Positions 1 to 5,684 of a stretch of DNA of 5,684 nucleotides are shown here, one piece after another. The stretch spans positions 1 through 5,684 of the forward strand of contig DGUB01000001.1 in the NCBI GenBank assembly GCA_002393815.1. The letters run 5' to 3'. The notes below the pieces were generated by a model. It was not told the origin of the DNA. It saw only the letters and a list, made by a program, of their open reading frames with translations, and ran no database searches. This DNA comes from Ruminococcus sp. UBA4321 (GTDB taxonomy: Bacteria; Bacillota; Clostridia; Oscillospirales; Ruminococcaceae). Numbering within the stretch: position 1 is the stretch's first letter; the number at the start of each line of letters is the position of its first letter. The position numbers and the translations under genes are program-made.

Positions 1-1939
1 CTTCGAGGTTTACGATTTCATCCGCATTCTTGTCGCTGTGCTTCAGAATGGAAACACTGCCCTTGACCGGAGTTTCTTTCACAGTCAGGCTGGTGCTGTT
101 CAGTTCGACAGTGTAATGTTCCGGCTGTGCGCCGACCGTGTACACAGTATCATCAAGCTGATAGCCTGCGGACGGAGAAATTTCCTGAATCGTATAGTTT
201 CCGCACGGATAGGAATTCGTCTTAAAACAGCCGTTTTCGTCAGTCGTATAGCTGTCTACGAGTTCGCCGTCACGGTACAAGCCGTAAACTGCACCGGAAA
301 GAGTGCCGTCACCCTGTGCGGAAACGGTTTCCGCATCCTGCTTGACAATTTCGGCAGTGAATTTTTTCAGCGTGTTCTGGAAAGTCAGGTCTGTGGTAGC
401 ATCCACGCTGAGTGTTGCCGTCTGCTCTGCCGGAACAACATAGCGGATGGGAACATCTTTTTCGGAGACAGTGTAGACGATTTTCTCGTTATTGCTGTCA
501 AAAACGGGGATTCCGGAAAGCACAGCCACGCCGTCAGAAGCGGTTGTGATGTCGTAAGACCGACCGCCGCCGGACACTGTGAAATGTCTGTCGCCGTTCT
601 GCCCGTCCTCGGACTGCTTGTTAATCTGGAGACTGCCTTTTTTCAGAACATTTTCAAAATTGGCGATTACAGTCAAATCTGCATCGCCGTTTGTCAGCAG
701 AATATTCTGTGAAATCGGCTGAACATAGCGTTCATCGGCATTGATTTCTGAAACCGTATAGGTGATGGCATTTTTCATGGAAAGGTCATAGACGCGCAAA
801 TCTTTGAATTCTGCCGTGCCGCTGTCATTCGTTACAGCAGTTTTGGTGTGTGCAGTGCCGTTTTGGTAATCTTCCGTCACATTGACATTGCTGTTCGCCT
901 TCAGTTCGTAAACTTCCGGGGAAAGGCTGTATCCGGTCGGTGCGGAGATTTCTTTCACATAATAGGTGCGGTTGACCGGCAGTTCAATCGAGCCTGTGCC
1001 GTCCTCGCCAATGGTGATTTCCCCGGTTTTCTGGGTGCATTTCCGGTCGGTGTACACACCATAAACGGCTTTGGAATTATCAATCGGACTTGTGCCGCTG
1101 ATTTTTACAGAATTATCAGAACTCAAAACTTTCGTAATCTTGAAATTCACGTTTGACTGCGTGATTCTGTAAGCGTACATATCCAGCGCAGTAACGCTGT
1201 CTTTGCCGGAGGTCTTGTTGTTGATGACAACGCCTTCCGAGCCGTTGGACTCGATTCGCCAGTGAACGCCGCCTGCGCCGGTGCCGTCACCGACCGTCTT
1301 GTCTGTGATTTTTGATTCCGGAACGCCGATATTCCGCAGATACGCCACAACTTCGTCACGGCTGCTGAATTCGCCGATATATATCCACGCATGATCCATG
1401 CCTTTGGTATTGTCCGCAATCAGGACAGAACCCGGTGTGATGGTCGAGCCGTCCTCGCATTCCCAGTAGGGATGCTCGGTCGCTTTGACTTTTTTCTTTT
1501 CCATATCGACTTTGGAAGTCACGCCGTTATAGGTGAATGTGCATTCGCCTTTTGTTTCGAGCCAGTCGGGAGTGTCCACCGGCACGGGGTTGTTCCAACT
1601 GAATCCGCTTGTGGAATAGCCGAGATGCGTCAGCGTATAATAAATCAGCCCGGAGCAGTCGATGCCCTGTTTCCGGACGGCAGCTTCGGACATCGCCTTG
1701 TAGCCGCCCTTGTAATATGCCCCTGTATAGCCTTTATAGCCGAATCCGTACTTTGTGCCGAGCAGAGTTGCCGCCTGTGCAACAACTACATCCACAGAAG
1801 GAAAAGCGGAATTTTCGGTGGAAAGTGCCGCCGCTTCAACCGGAACAGCACTTGCCGCGGTGCTTGCGAGCATAGAAAAGGCGCAGAGTCCTGCCATAAA
1901 CCCTGCGCTGATTTTTTTCACAGTTTTATTCAAAACCAT
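1..1939 (-). CDS. Secreted NlpC/P60 peptidase fused to Cna-B/SpaA-like repeats (3' end beyond window)
   Basis: I read this minus-strand frame by hand: it is open for 646 codons from ATG 1939 to the left edge, with an in-frame TAA just upstream at 1958-1960. Residues 1-31 are a signal peptide (KKIS, hydrophobic core, cleavage after ASA31). Residues about 48-240 resemble an NlpC/P60 (C40) cell-wall peptidase: GIDCSG gives Cys95, MDHAWIYIG gives His183, and VHWRIES gives a possible third polar residue, His226. From about 265 come Cna-B/SpaA-like beta-sandwich units, near 265-352, 352-432, 433-524 and 525-624, with a further one starting at 625. They show typical strand motifs (FKITK, SLQINK, AEIVK, SVSILK) and Y-x-[VI]-x-E motifs such as YYVKE330. 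The likely role is exported peptidoglycan cleavage combined with a rigid surface stalk, possibly for contact or conjugation. The C-terminus, where a sorting signal would lie, is missing. GGAG at 1952-1955 is 12 bases from ATG, rather far; coupling to upstream translation is possible. Confidence 0.9.
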   Translation of the reverse strand, partial: MVLNKTVKKISAGFMAGLCAFSMLASTAASAVPVEAAALSTENSAFPSVDVVVAQAATLLGTKYGFGYKGYTGAYYKGGYKAMSEAAVRKQGIDCSGLIYYTLTHLGYSTSGFSWNNPVPVDTPDWLETKGECTFTYNGVTSKVDMEKKKVKATEHPYWECEDGSTITPGSVLIADNTKGMDHAWIYIGEFSSRDEVVAYLRNIGVPESKITDKTVGDGTGAGGVHWRIESNGSEGVVINNKTSGKDSVTALDMYAYRITQSNVNFKITKVLSSDNSVKISGTSPIDNSKAVYGVYTDRKCTQKTGEITIGEDGTGSIELPVNRTYYVKEISAPTGYSLSPEVYELKANSNVNVTEDYQNGTAHTKTAVTNDSGTAEFKDLRVYDLSMKNAITYTVSEINADERYVQPISQNILLTNGDADLTVIANFENVLKKGSLQINKQSEDGQNGDRHFTVSGGGRSYDITTASDGVAVLSGIPVFDSNNEKIVYTVSEKDVPIRYVVPAEQTATLSVDATTDLTFQNTLKKFTAEIVKQDAETVSAQGDGTLSGAVYGLYRDGELVDSYTTDENGCFKTNSYPCGNYTIQEISPSAGYQLDDTVYTVGAQPEHYTVELNSTSLTVKETPVKGSVSILKHSDKNADEIVNLE

Positions 1940-1967
1940 TTGAACTATCAACTCCAATTATAAATTT

Positions 1968-2012
1968 TTATTCTGAATCTGCCTGATACACAGGCGGTGA
2001 CCGGATTGTCAT
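1968..2012 (-). CDS. Possible 14-residue peptide ORF with strong ribosome binding site
   Basis: Between the DUF4314 gene and the NlpC/P60-Cna-B gene there is a short ORF, MTIRSPPVYQADSE, ending in TAA. GGAGG (2020-2024) sits exactly 7 bases before its ATG, a better ribosome binding site than that of the large gene downstream. An in-frame ATG two codons earlier (2018) is too close to the GGAGG to be used. The stop lies 28 bases before the large gene's ATG. It could be a leader peptide that brings ribosomes to the downstream gene, or a leftover of a degraded gene. I know no family for it. The ribosome binding site is seen directly; translation is inferred. Confidence 0.35.
   Translation of the reverse strand: MTIRSPPVYQADSE
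1981..1995 (-). other. Perfect 5-bp stem-loop (GCCTG/CAGGC)
   Basis: GCCTG and CAGGC form a perfect 5-bp stem around a 5-base loop, inside the possible 14-residue ORF and 41 bases ahead of the large surface-protein gene. No U-run follows the stem directly on the minus strand (the next bases are AGATTCAG), so it is not a normal intrinsic terminator. It may be a small mRNA hairpin affecting translation, or chance. Confidence 0.3.
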
Positions 2013-2027
2013 GCACATTCCTCCGTT

Positions 2028-2300
2028 TCACATATTTATGCTGATTTCCTGCTGTTCCTGACAGTTTTCCTGTTCCTGAACAATATGAAAGCTGTCTTCT
2101 CCGGGAATCACGCCGAGGGTTCTGCCGTTTTCAAAAATACAGTGCAGAGTGCCGATATCGTCAACATAGTTCACAGTTCCGATTGTTCCCGATTTGACGG
2201 GATTCGGCTCATTCGGCATGAAATCCACACAGATTTTTGTTCCGGCTGGATATTTCTGCCGGTAAAAATTCAGCATTTCTCTGGAAATAAAAGGATTCAT
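2028..2300 (-). CDS. DUF4314 family protein (90 aa)
   Basis: The sequence carries the features of DUF4314, a small uncharacterised family common on conjugative and other mobile elements of Firmicutes: a YPAGTKICVDFM strand, then GTIGTVNYVDDIGTLH, then FENGRTLGVIPGEDSF. The pattern suggests a small beta-barrel. Function is unknown; the fold recalls small nucleic-acid- or protein-binding barrels, but that is inference. A longer reading from ATG 2315 would add MRGVE, yet the Shine-Dalgarno AGAGG (2308-2312) lies inside that extension and 7 bases before ATG 2300, which decides the start. The gene begins 24 bases after the lipoprotein stop, so it is probably on the same transcript. The tail after about residue 75 is Gln/Glu-rich (QEQENCQEQQE). 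Confidence 0.85.
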   Translation of the reverse strand: MNPFISREMLNFYRQKYPAGTKICVDFMPNEPNPVKSGTIGTVNYVDDIGTLHCIFENGRTLGVIPGEDSFHIVQEQENCQEQQEISINM

Positions 2301-2324
2301 TTCCACACCTCTCATAAGGATATT

Positions 2325-3134
2325 TTATTGAAACAATTCCTGATAGCTGTAGTTACTGAGCATATCGCCGTCAGCGATGTGTTCACAGTCCATGTTTACG
2401 ACTTCTGTGAAGTCGTAATTCGGTTCGAGAAATCCGCCTGCCTGCGTGTCCATAACAAACCAGATGCCATCAATGCAGACCGTATTCGCGGTATGTCCGT
2501 AAAGTCCGTCATCCGTCCAGACGATATAACAGGAAAGTCCGATTTCAAGGCATTTTTCATAAGTCTGACAGGCGTGGTTGACGCATGTACCGTGACCGTT
2601 TTCAAGCATATATGCATAGACTTCCTGCGCCTTTTCAAAGTCTGAAAGTTCCGGCTCAGTCAGTATTTCTGTAACAGGTTCTGTTTCTGTTGCTTCAGTT
2701 TCTGAAATTGACTCCGTTTCGGGAATTTCTGTAGTTTCCGGGACTGTTTCTGTTTCGGTCATCAGTTTCGTTTCCGTGGGTTCTTCTGTCATGACGATTT
2801 CTGTCGGTTCTGGAGCAGTTTCTTCCGGAATTTCGATAATTTCAGGCTCTTGTTCTTCTTCGTACTCATAAATAAGGAGTTCAGTTTCTTCACTCACCGT
2901 GACGGTTTCCTGAATTTCTGTGATTTCCGGAATGGATGCCGTTTCGGGGAATATCAAATCCGAACAGTTTTCAGCGGCTTCGGTTAATATTTCCCCGGTT
3001 TCCGGCATTGTTTCTGATACGGTTTCTTCTGCGGTTTCCGTCCGGATTTCAGGCTCGTCGTAATAGTTATCGGCACAGCCCGTCAGGACGGTACAGAGCA
3101 GAAGCGTAAAAATGATTCGTTTTACAGCGGTCAT
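2325..3134 (-). CDS. Lipoprotein with Glu/Thr-rich stalk and transglutaminase-like domain (269 aa)
   Basis: Residues 1-20 form a lipoprotein signal: K5-R6, a hydrophobic stretch, then lipobox L17-T-G-C20, so the mature protein should be lipid-anchored at Cys20 on the outer face of the membrane. Residues about 21-162 are low complexity, dominated by Glu, Thr, Pro, Ile and Val (PETTEIPETESISETE and similar), likely an extended stalk through the wall. Residues about 163-269 match the transglutaminase-like core: HGTCVNHA gives nucleophile Cys184, LYGHTANTV gives His214 and WFVMDTQ gives Asp229, so the triad order Cys-His-Asp is intact. Bacterial members can be peptidases, amidases or cross-linking enzymes; which one applies cannot be read here. 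ATG 3134 has AGAGG (3143-3147) 8 bases upstream and a promoter at 3168-3196. Co-transcription with the Cna-B surface protein hints at a shared surface role. Confidence 0.88.
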   Translation of the reverse strand: MTAVKRIIFTLLLCTVLTGCADNYYDEPEIRTETAEETVSETMPETGEILTEAAENCSDLIFPETASIPEITEIQETVTVSEETELLIYEYEEEQEPEIIEIPEETAPEPTEIVMTEEPTETKLMTETETVPETTEIPETESISETEATETEPVTEILTEPELSDFEKAQEVYAYMLENGHGTCVNHACQTYEKCLEIGLSCYIVWTDDGLYGHTANTVCIDGIWFVMDTQAGGFLEPNYDFTEVVNMDCEHIADGDMLSNYSYQELFQ

Positions 3135-3167
3135 AGCGGTCGCCTCTTTCCGGTTTTATTACCACCA

Positions 3168-3196
3168 ACCATACCATAAAACGAATCAGAAAGCAA
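3168..3196 (-). promoter_or_regulatory. Sigma-A-type promoter with extended -10, upstream of the lipoprotein gene
   Basis: On the minus strand TTGCTT (3191-3196) and TATGGT (3168-3173) are separated by exactly 17 bases, and TGG just before the -10 supplies the TGn extension that compensates for a weak -35. A second overlapping TATGGT occupies 3173-3178. Transcription would start near 3161, about 27 bases before ATG 3134, leaving room for AGAGG at 3143-3147. The site lies in the only sizeable gap of the window (3135-3264), so it probably starts a separate unit: lipoprotein, DUF4314, NlpC/P60-Cna-B. No clear operator or terminator was seen in the gap. Confidence 0.6.
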
Positions 3197-3264
3197 GCAT
3201 TTTCGGTATTTTTTTTAAATTCTCCGTAACCGACAAAAAGCACAGCTATTTTACTGCATCCTGA

Positions 3265-3603
3265 CTAAAACGAAGAATTCAGGACAGGCTCGGCATTCTG
3301 GTCAGGAATAAACTGCTGCACGCTCATCTGCTGCTGAACCGCTGCATCATAGGCTTTCAGGACGGCTGCCTGAATATAGTCGCGAGCCTGTTTCGTCACA
3401 GGGTGAAAAGTGTCGCTGTACTGCGTTTTTCCCTCTCTGTCCTGATAGCTGATGGAAGGCATGTTCACGAATCTGCCTTTCTGGGAATTCATGACTCTGA
3501 GTCCATGCACGGCGAACGCGCCGTCAAGCGTCAGCGAAGCAACAGCAAGCACAGCGGATTTCGGATTGTCCATGATTCTGTCAATTTTTACACCGATTGT
3601 CAT
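3265..3603 (-). CDS. spoVG: SpoVG-family protein (112 aa)
   Basis: Residues about 5-90 follow SpoVG closely: VKIDRI, AVASLTLDGAFAVHGLRVM, GRFVNMPS, FHPVT and an ending helix IQAAVLKAYDAA. SpoVG is a small DNA/RNA-binding regulator known from sporulation, septation and virulence control in Firmicutes; divergent copies are common on conjugative elements, where the role is unclear. The insert around YQDREGKTQYSD and the Gln-rich tail after about residue 90 (QQQMSVQQ) make it longer than the usual 84-100 residues. The ribosome binding site is very strong: GGGGAGGTGAT at 3609-3619, with GGAGG 9 bases before ATG 3603. The gene starts 16 bases after the stop of the 457-residue protein, so it is probably the last gene of the right-hand operon. 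Confidence 0.9.
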   Translation of the reverse strand: MTIGVKIDRIMDNPKSAVLAVASLTLDGAFAVHGLRVMNSQKGRFVNMPSISYQDREGKTQYSDTFHPVTKQARDYIQAAVLKAYDAAVQQQMSVQQFIPDQNAEPVLNSSF

Positions 3604-3619
3604 TCTGCATCACCTCCCC

Positions 3620-4993
3620 TCACGTCGGGAAAAATCTCAAGTCTTCGGATTCTTCCTCTTGTACTTGTTCCTGATTCCGCATATATATCAGCGGATAATG
3701 GAATTGCTCTGTGAATTTCTCAATCTGTGCATCCGTCAGAGAAATTTCGATGCCTTCACCTTCTTCATTCTCGCCGTTTCCGACAATCATGAATGTGCCT
3801 TGAATTGTAAGTTCACCGACAAATCTGTTGGGTGCATAGTCCTTGAGCAGAAATTCTTCATCACAGTAAATCAGAGTTTTATCTGTTTTATCAAAATACA
3901 CAGGCTCTATCAGACCGCCGACAACGGACTGCTTCGCTTTCAGGCAGTCCTGAATTTCGGCAGTATACGGTTCTTTGTTGCATTCGAGAATCAGCACACG
4001 GAGCATTTTGTCATGATCTGTCTGCGAAATATCGAAATCAACGGGCTGGAATCCGGCTCTGTCACAGAAATAGAAGCCTTTATTTTCGCCGTCACAGATT
4101 TCGACGATATCGCTGACCGAAAGCGAATGCCCGTAATATCCGGGCGGTTTCTGCGCCTGATTGCATAATGCGAATACACTTTCCAGACCGGAGCAGTTCA
4201 CAGTACCGCCGTAAATCTGGCGGTATGCTGAAGAATTAATGCCACCGGACTGTATGGTTTCATCATAGCTGCTGAACAGCAGGCGGTTCGGGTCTTTATC
4301 GGGGTCAATCTGGAAAATGCGGATTTTCAGTTTCGGAGACTGGATTTCTGTTAACCGTTTTTCTGCCCATTCCGGAAGCTGTTTTCTGTCAGCGATGCCG
4401 AGAAAATTTCTTTGCTCAAATACTGATTTCTGTCCGTTGGCGAGAAAGTATCCCTCAATATCTCCGGTTTTATTCTCAGTTCCGGTCGCATAGAAATACT
4501 GTGCTGTGAGGGATTTGCAGGAATCGCTCAGAATTTTCGGATTCAGAATCAGCAAATTCCCGATAAAATTATCACCTCTCAGTTTTTCGGAACACGCTGA
4601 CCTGTCCAGAAGGCAGAACTTCCGAAACTGCCATGCAATGCTCTCTGCAACAGTGGCAATCTGCCGAAATTGGCTGTGCAGAATCCAGTCTTTTGCTTCG
4701 TGCATAGGATAATTTTCCGGAATCACTGAATCCGCCCATTTACAGGCGTTTTCAGTAAAATGTTCCGCATTGGCATGAATTGAAAATGCCAGTATCCACT
4801 GCAGGCGGTCGAGTCCGTAAGTTCCCAGAATTTTCTGAAAAGCATTATCTTTTTCCGGATTTTCTGTTTCCATGCTAAGAAATTTTTCAGTTTCTATCCG
4901 ACAGTATTCATTCTCAATACTGCTGAACAGCCACATATTAAATTCGTGATTCTGTTCCGCTGTCTGGCGGTCATATTCGTAAACTTCCAGCAT
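3620..4993 (-). CDS. Multidomain mobile-element protein: DUF3849-like, YodL-like, DUF3846 (457 aa)
   Basis: Three regions can be told apart. Residues about 45-120 (YGLDRLQWILAFSIHAN, then WADSVIP) resemble DUF3849. Residues about 224-320 resemble the YodL-like domain: IRIFQID at the start, then YGHSLSVSDIVEI and FYFCDRAGFQPV near 288-318. Residues about 329-433 match DUF3846: LRVLILECNKEPYTAEI, VGGLIEPVYF, NRFVGELTIQGTFMIVG and ISLTDAQIEKF. Residues 121-223 are unassigned, and the tail is acidic. All three families are uncharacterised and recur on conjugative elements of Clostridia; no enzymatic motif is visible, and the protein is predicted cytosolic because it has no signal peptide. AAGG (5001-5004), overlapping the TAA stop of the preceding gene, is 7 bases before ATG 4993, implying translational coupling. 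The DUF3846 and YodL calls are firmer than DUF3849. Confidence 0.82.
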   Translation of the reverse strand: MLEVYEYDRQTAEQNHEFNMWLFSSIENEYCRIETEKFLSMETENPEKDNAFQKILGTYGLDRLQWILAFSIHANAEHFTENACKWADSVIPENYPMHEAKDWILHSQFRQIATVAESIAWQFRKFCLLDRSACSEKLRGDNFIGNLLILNPKILSDSCKSLTAQYFYATGTENKTGDIEGYFLANGQKSVFEQRNFLGIADRKQLPEWAEKRLTEIQSPKLKIRIFQIDPDKDPNRLLFSSYDETIQSGGINSSAYRQIYGGTVNCSGLESVFALCNQAQKPPGYYGHSLSVSDIVEICDGENKGFYFCDRAGFQPVDFDISQTDHDKMLRVLILECNKEPYTAEIQDCLKAKQSVVGGLIEPVYFDKTDKTLIYCDEEFLLKDYAPNRFVGELTIQGTFMIVGNGENEEGEGIEISLTDAQIEKFTEQFHYPLIYMRNQEQVQEEESEDLRFFPT

Positions 4994-5002
4994 TTCCGCA
5001 CC

Positions 5003-5245
5003 TTATGCGCTGAGAAAACTGCTGTAATGCGGATAATCCGGGCGGTCAGAGCCATCCTCCCCGCCATCTTCTTCACAGCAGTCCTCATATTCCGGTTCTG
5101 TAATCAGAATATTGATTTCGAGTGAGCCGGGCATGGGCGTGACCGCCACATCCACACGGCATTCATCCTCGTCAAGAATTTCTTTCGGAATGGAAATGCA
5201 CAAATTTTCGTCATTCTGCGTAATTTTTACCAAAGTTTTATTCAT
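5003..5245 (-). CDS. Small uncharacterised protein coupled to the methylase (80 aa)
   Basis: No family is recognised with confidence. The first half (LVKITQNDENLCISIPKEIL, then RVDVAVTPMP and LEINILI) alternates short strands around an SIPKEIL motif, loosely like the swapped-hairpin DNA-binding fold of AbrB/MazE-type proteins, but this is only a resemblance. Residues about 50-70 are strongly acidic (EPEYEDCCEEDGGEDGSD) and include a Cys-Cys pair. The ATG overlaps the methylase TGA as ATGA, and AGGAG (5254-5258) lies 8 bases upstream inside the methylase 3' end. The next gene follows after 9 bases. The tight coupling on both sides supports a real gene and suggests coordinated expression with the methylase. 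Confidence 0.8.
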   Translation of the reverse strand: MNKTLVKITQNDENLCISIPKEILDEDECRVDVAVTPMPGSLEINILITEPEYEDCCEEDGGEDGSDRPDYPHYSSFLSA

Positions 5246-5684
5246 AGCAAATTCTCCTGTTCTTCACTGCTCCAGAGAGGAAGCTGCCTGAAACCGGCAT
5301 TTTCTGCTCTGGCTCTTTCGGCGGTATCGTAATTGGAAATCAGCAGTTCATCGTACTGACTTCCGGCTTCATATCTCTGCGCGAGGTTGTTCGTCCGCTG
5401 AACCGATTCAATCTGAATGCCGGGATGATTCCATAATTCTCGGATTTCGGGGCAGTCATTATAGGAAATCAAAAATTTTCCCTGACATTTCATAAGCGTA
5501 TCATGAAGCCGCTGATGGTCTTTTCTGCCGAATTTTACATCTTTATAGAGAGACTCCGTTTTGTAATACGGAGGGTCGCAGTAGAAAAAACTCACAGGGC
5601 GGTCATAGATTTCAATCAGCTTCTGAAAGTCCAGATTTTCGATTGTCACGCCCTGAAGCCGTTCTGCCGCCGCATCAATCAGCG
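5242..5684 (-). CDS. Dam-like D12-class adenine-N6 DNA methyltransferase, 5' end beyond window
   Basis: The last 146 codons of a D12-class (Dam-like) methyltransferase are present. It would transfer a methyl group from S-adenosylmethionine to the N6 of adenine in a short DNA target; GATC is typical of the family but is not shown here. Visible marks are IDAAAERLQGVTIENLDF, the catalytic motif CDPPYY (codons at 5563-5580) and the C-terminal family pattern FLISYNDCPEIRELW, with RTNNLAQRYE and DELLISNYD following. The frame continues through GTG 5649 to the window edge, so the true start and the S-adenosylmethionine-binding FxGxG region lie outside. Its TGA overlaps the next ATG. No restriction endonuclease is seen next to it in the window, which fits an orphan methylase that may protect the element from restriction or regulate it (inference). 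Confidence 0.93.
   Translation of the reverse strand, partial: LIDAAAERLQGVTIENLDFQKLIEIYDRPVSFFYCDPPYYKTESLYKDVKFGRKDHQRLHDTLMKCQGKFLISYNDCPEIRELWNHPGIQIESVQRTNNLAQRYEAGSQYDELLISNYDTAERARAENAGFRQLPLWSSEEQENLL

Noticed and set aside
1147..1419. Minus-strand 90-codon frame
   Set aside because: It is another frame of the same strand inside the NlpC/P60 region, with an Arg/Thr/Ala-rich product typical of a frame shadow.
1957..1962. Perfect TATAAT on the minus strand before the surface-protein gene
   Set aside because: No -35-like hexamer lies 16-18 bases upstream (CAGGCA at 17), and a start there would begin the transcript downstream of the GGAG ribosome binding site. It is more likely chance AT-richness.
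38..1963. Long plus-strand open frames at 38-712, 848-1156 and 1391-1963
   Set aside because: They lie exactly opposite the NlpC/P60-Cna-B gene, which has a continuous frame, signal peptide and recognisable domains. The plus-strand products are Cys/His/Arg-rich and match no family I know.
2085..2645. Plus-strand 186-codon frame
   Set aside because: It is antisense to DUF4314 and to the transglutaminase-like domain, both of which carry clear family motifs.
3200..3264. Possible terminator after spoVG (A/T runs and CGGT...ACCG)
   Set aside because: Only a 4-bp stem with a large loop can be formed and no U-run follows a stable hairpin, so a terminator is not supported.
3452..4168. Plus-strand 238-codon frame
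   Set aside because: It is antisense to SpoVG and to the YodL/DUF3846 regions, and its product has no family features.
5242..5649. GTG at 5649 as the start of a complete 135-residue protein
   Set aside because: The frame stays open to the window edge and the upstream residues (LIDAAAERLQG) continue the methylase pattern, so this is an internal valine codon.

Overview
The window reads as a stretch of an integrative/conjugative-type accessory element from a Gram-positive gut-type Clostridia, most likely a Ruminococcus-like Oscillospiraceae. Evidence for this is the set of small families typical of such elements (Dam-like D12 methylase, SpoVG, YodL-like/DUF3846, DUF4314), strong GGAGG-type ribosome binding sites, a Gram-positive lipobox protein and a Cna-B surface protein. 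The taxon and the element assignment are inferences; no integrase, relaxase or attachment site lies in the window.

Every convincing gene is on the minus strand, so transcription runs from right to left. Right part (5684 to 3265), in transcription order: the 3' part of a Dam-like adenine-N6 DNA methyltransferase cut by the window edge; an 80-residue protein joined to it by an ATGA overlap; a 457-residue protein that appears to combine a DUF3849-like region, a YodL-like region and DUF3846; and an extended SpoVG-like protein. Spacing is tight and each gene has its own Shine-Dalgarno sequence, so this looks like one operon carrying DNA-modification and regulatory functions.

Left part (3264 to 1): a 130-base intergenic gap holds a good sigma-A-type promoter with an extended -10. 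It starts a second unit: a lipoprotein with a long Glu/Thr/Pro-rich stalk and a C-terminal transglutaminase-like Cys-His-Asp domain; a DUF4314 protein; a possible 14-residue peptide with an excellent ribosome binding site; and a large secreted protein that runs off the left edge. The last has a signal peptide, an NlpC/P60-type cysteine peptidase domain and at least four Cna-B/SpaA-like beta-sandwich units, with a further one starting at the edge. It occupies the whole of 1-1939 on the minus strand with no in-frame stop.

The most interesting point is this second unit. A membrane-anchored transglutaminase-like enzyme is encoded in the same apparent transcript as a secreted cell-wall hydrolase fused to isopeptide-type adhesin domains, which suggests a surface module carried by the element. 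Several proteins differ from family norms: a widened spacing in the NlpC/P60 active site, one Cna-B unit without its usual first strand and lysine, and a triple-domain fusion in the 457-residue protein. No RNA gene, CRISPR array, insertion sequence or convincing intrinsic terminator was seen.
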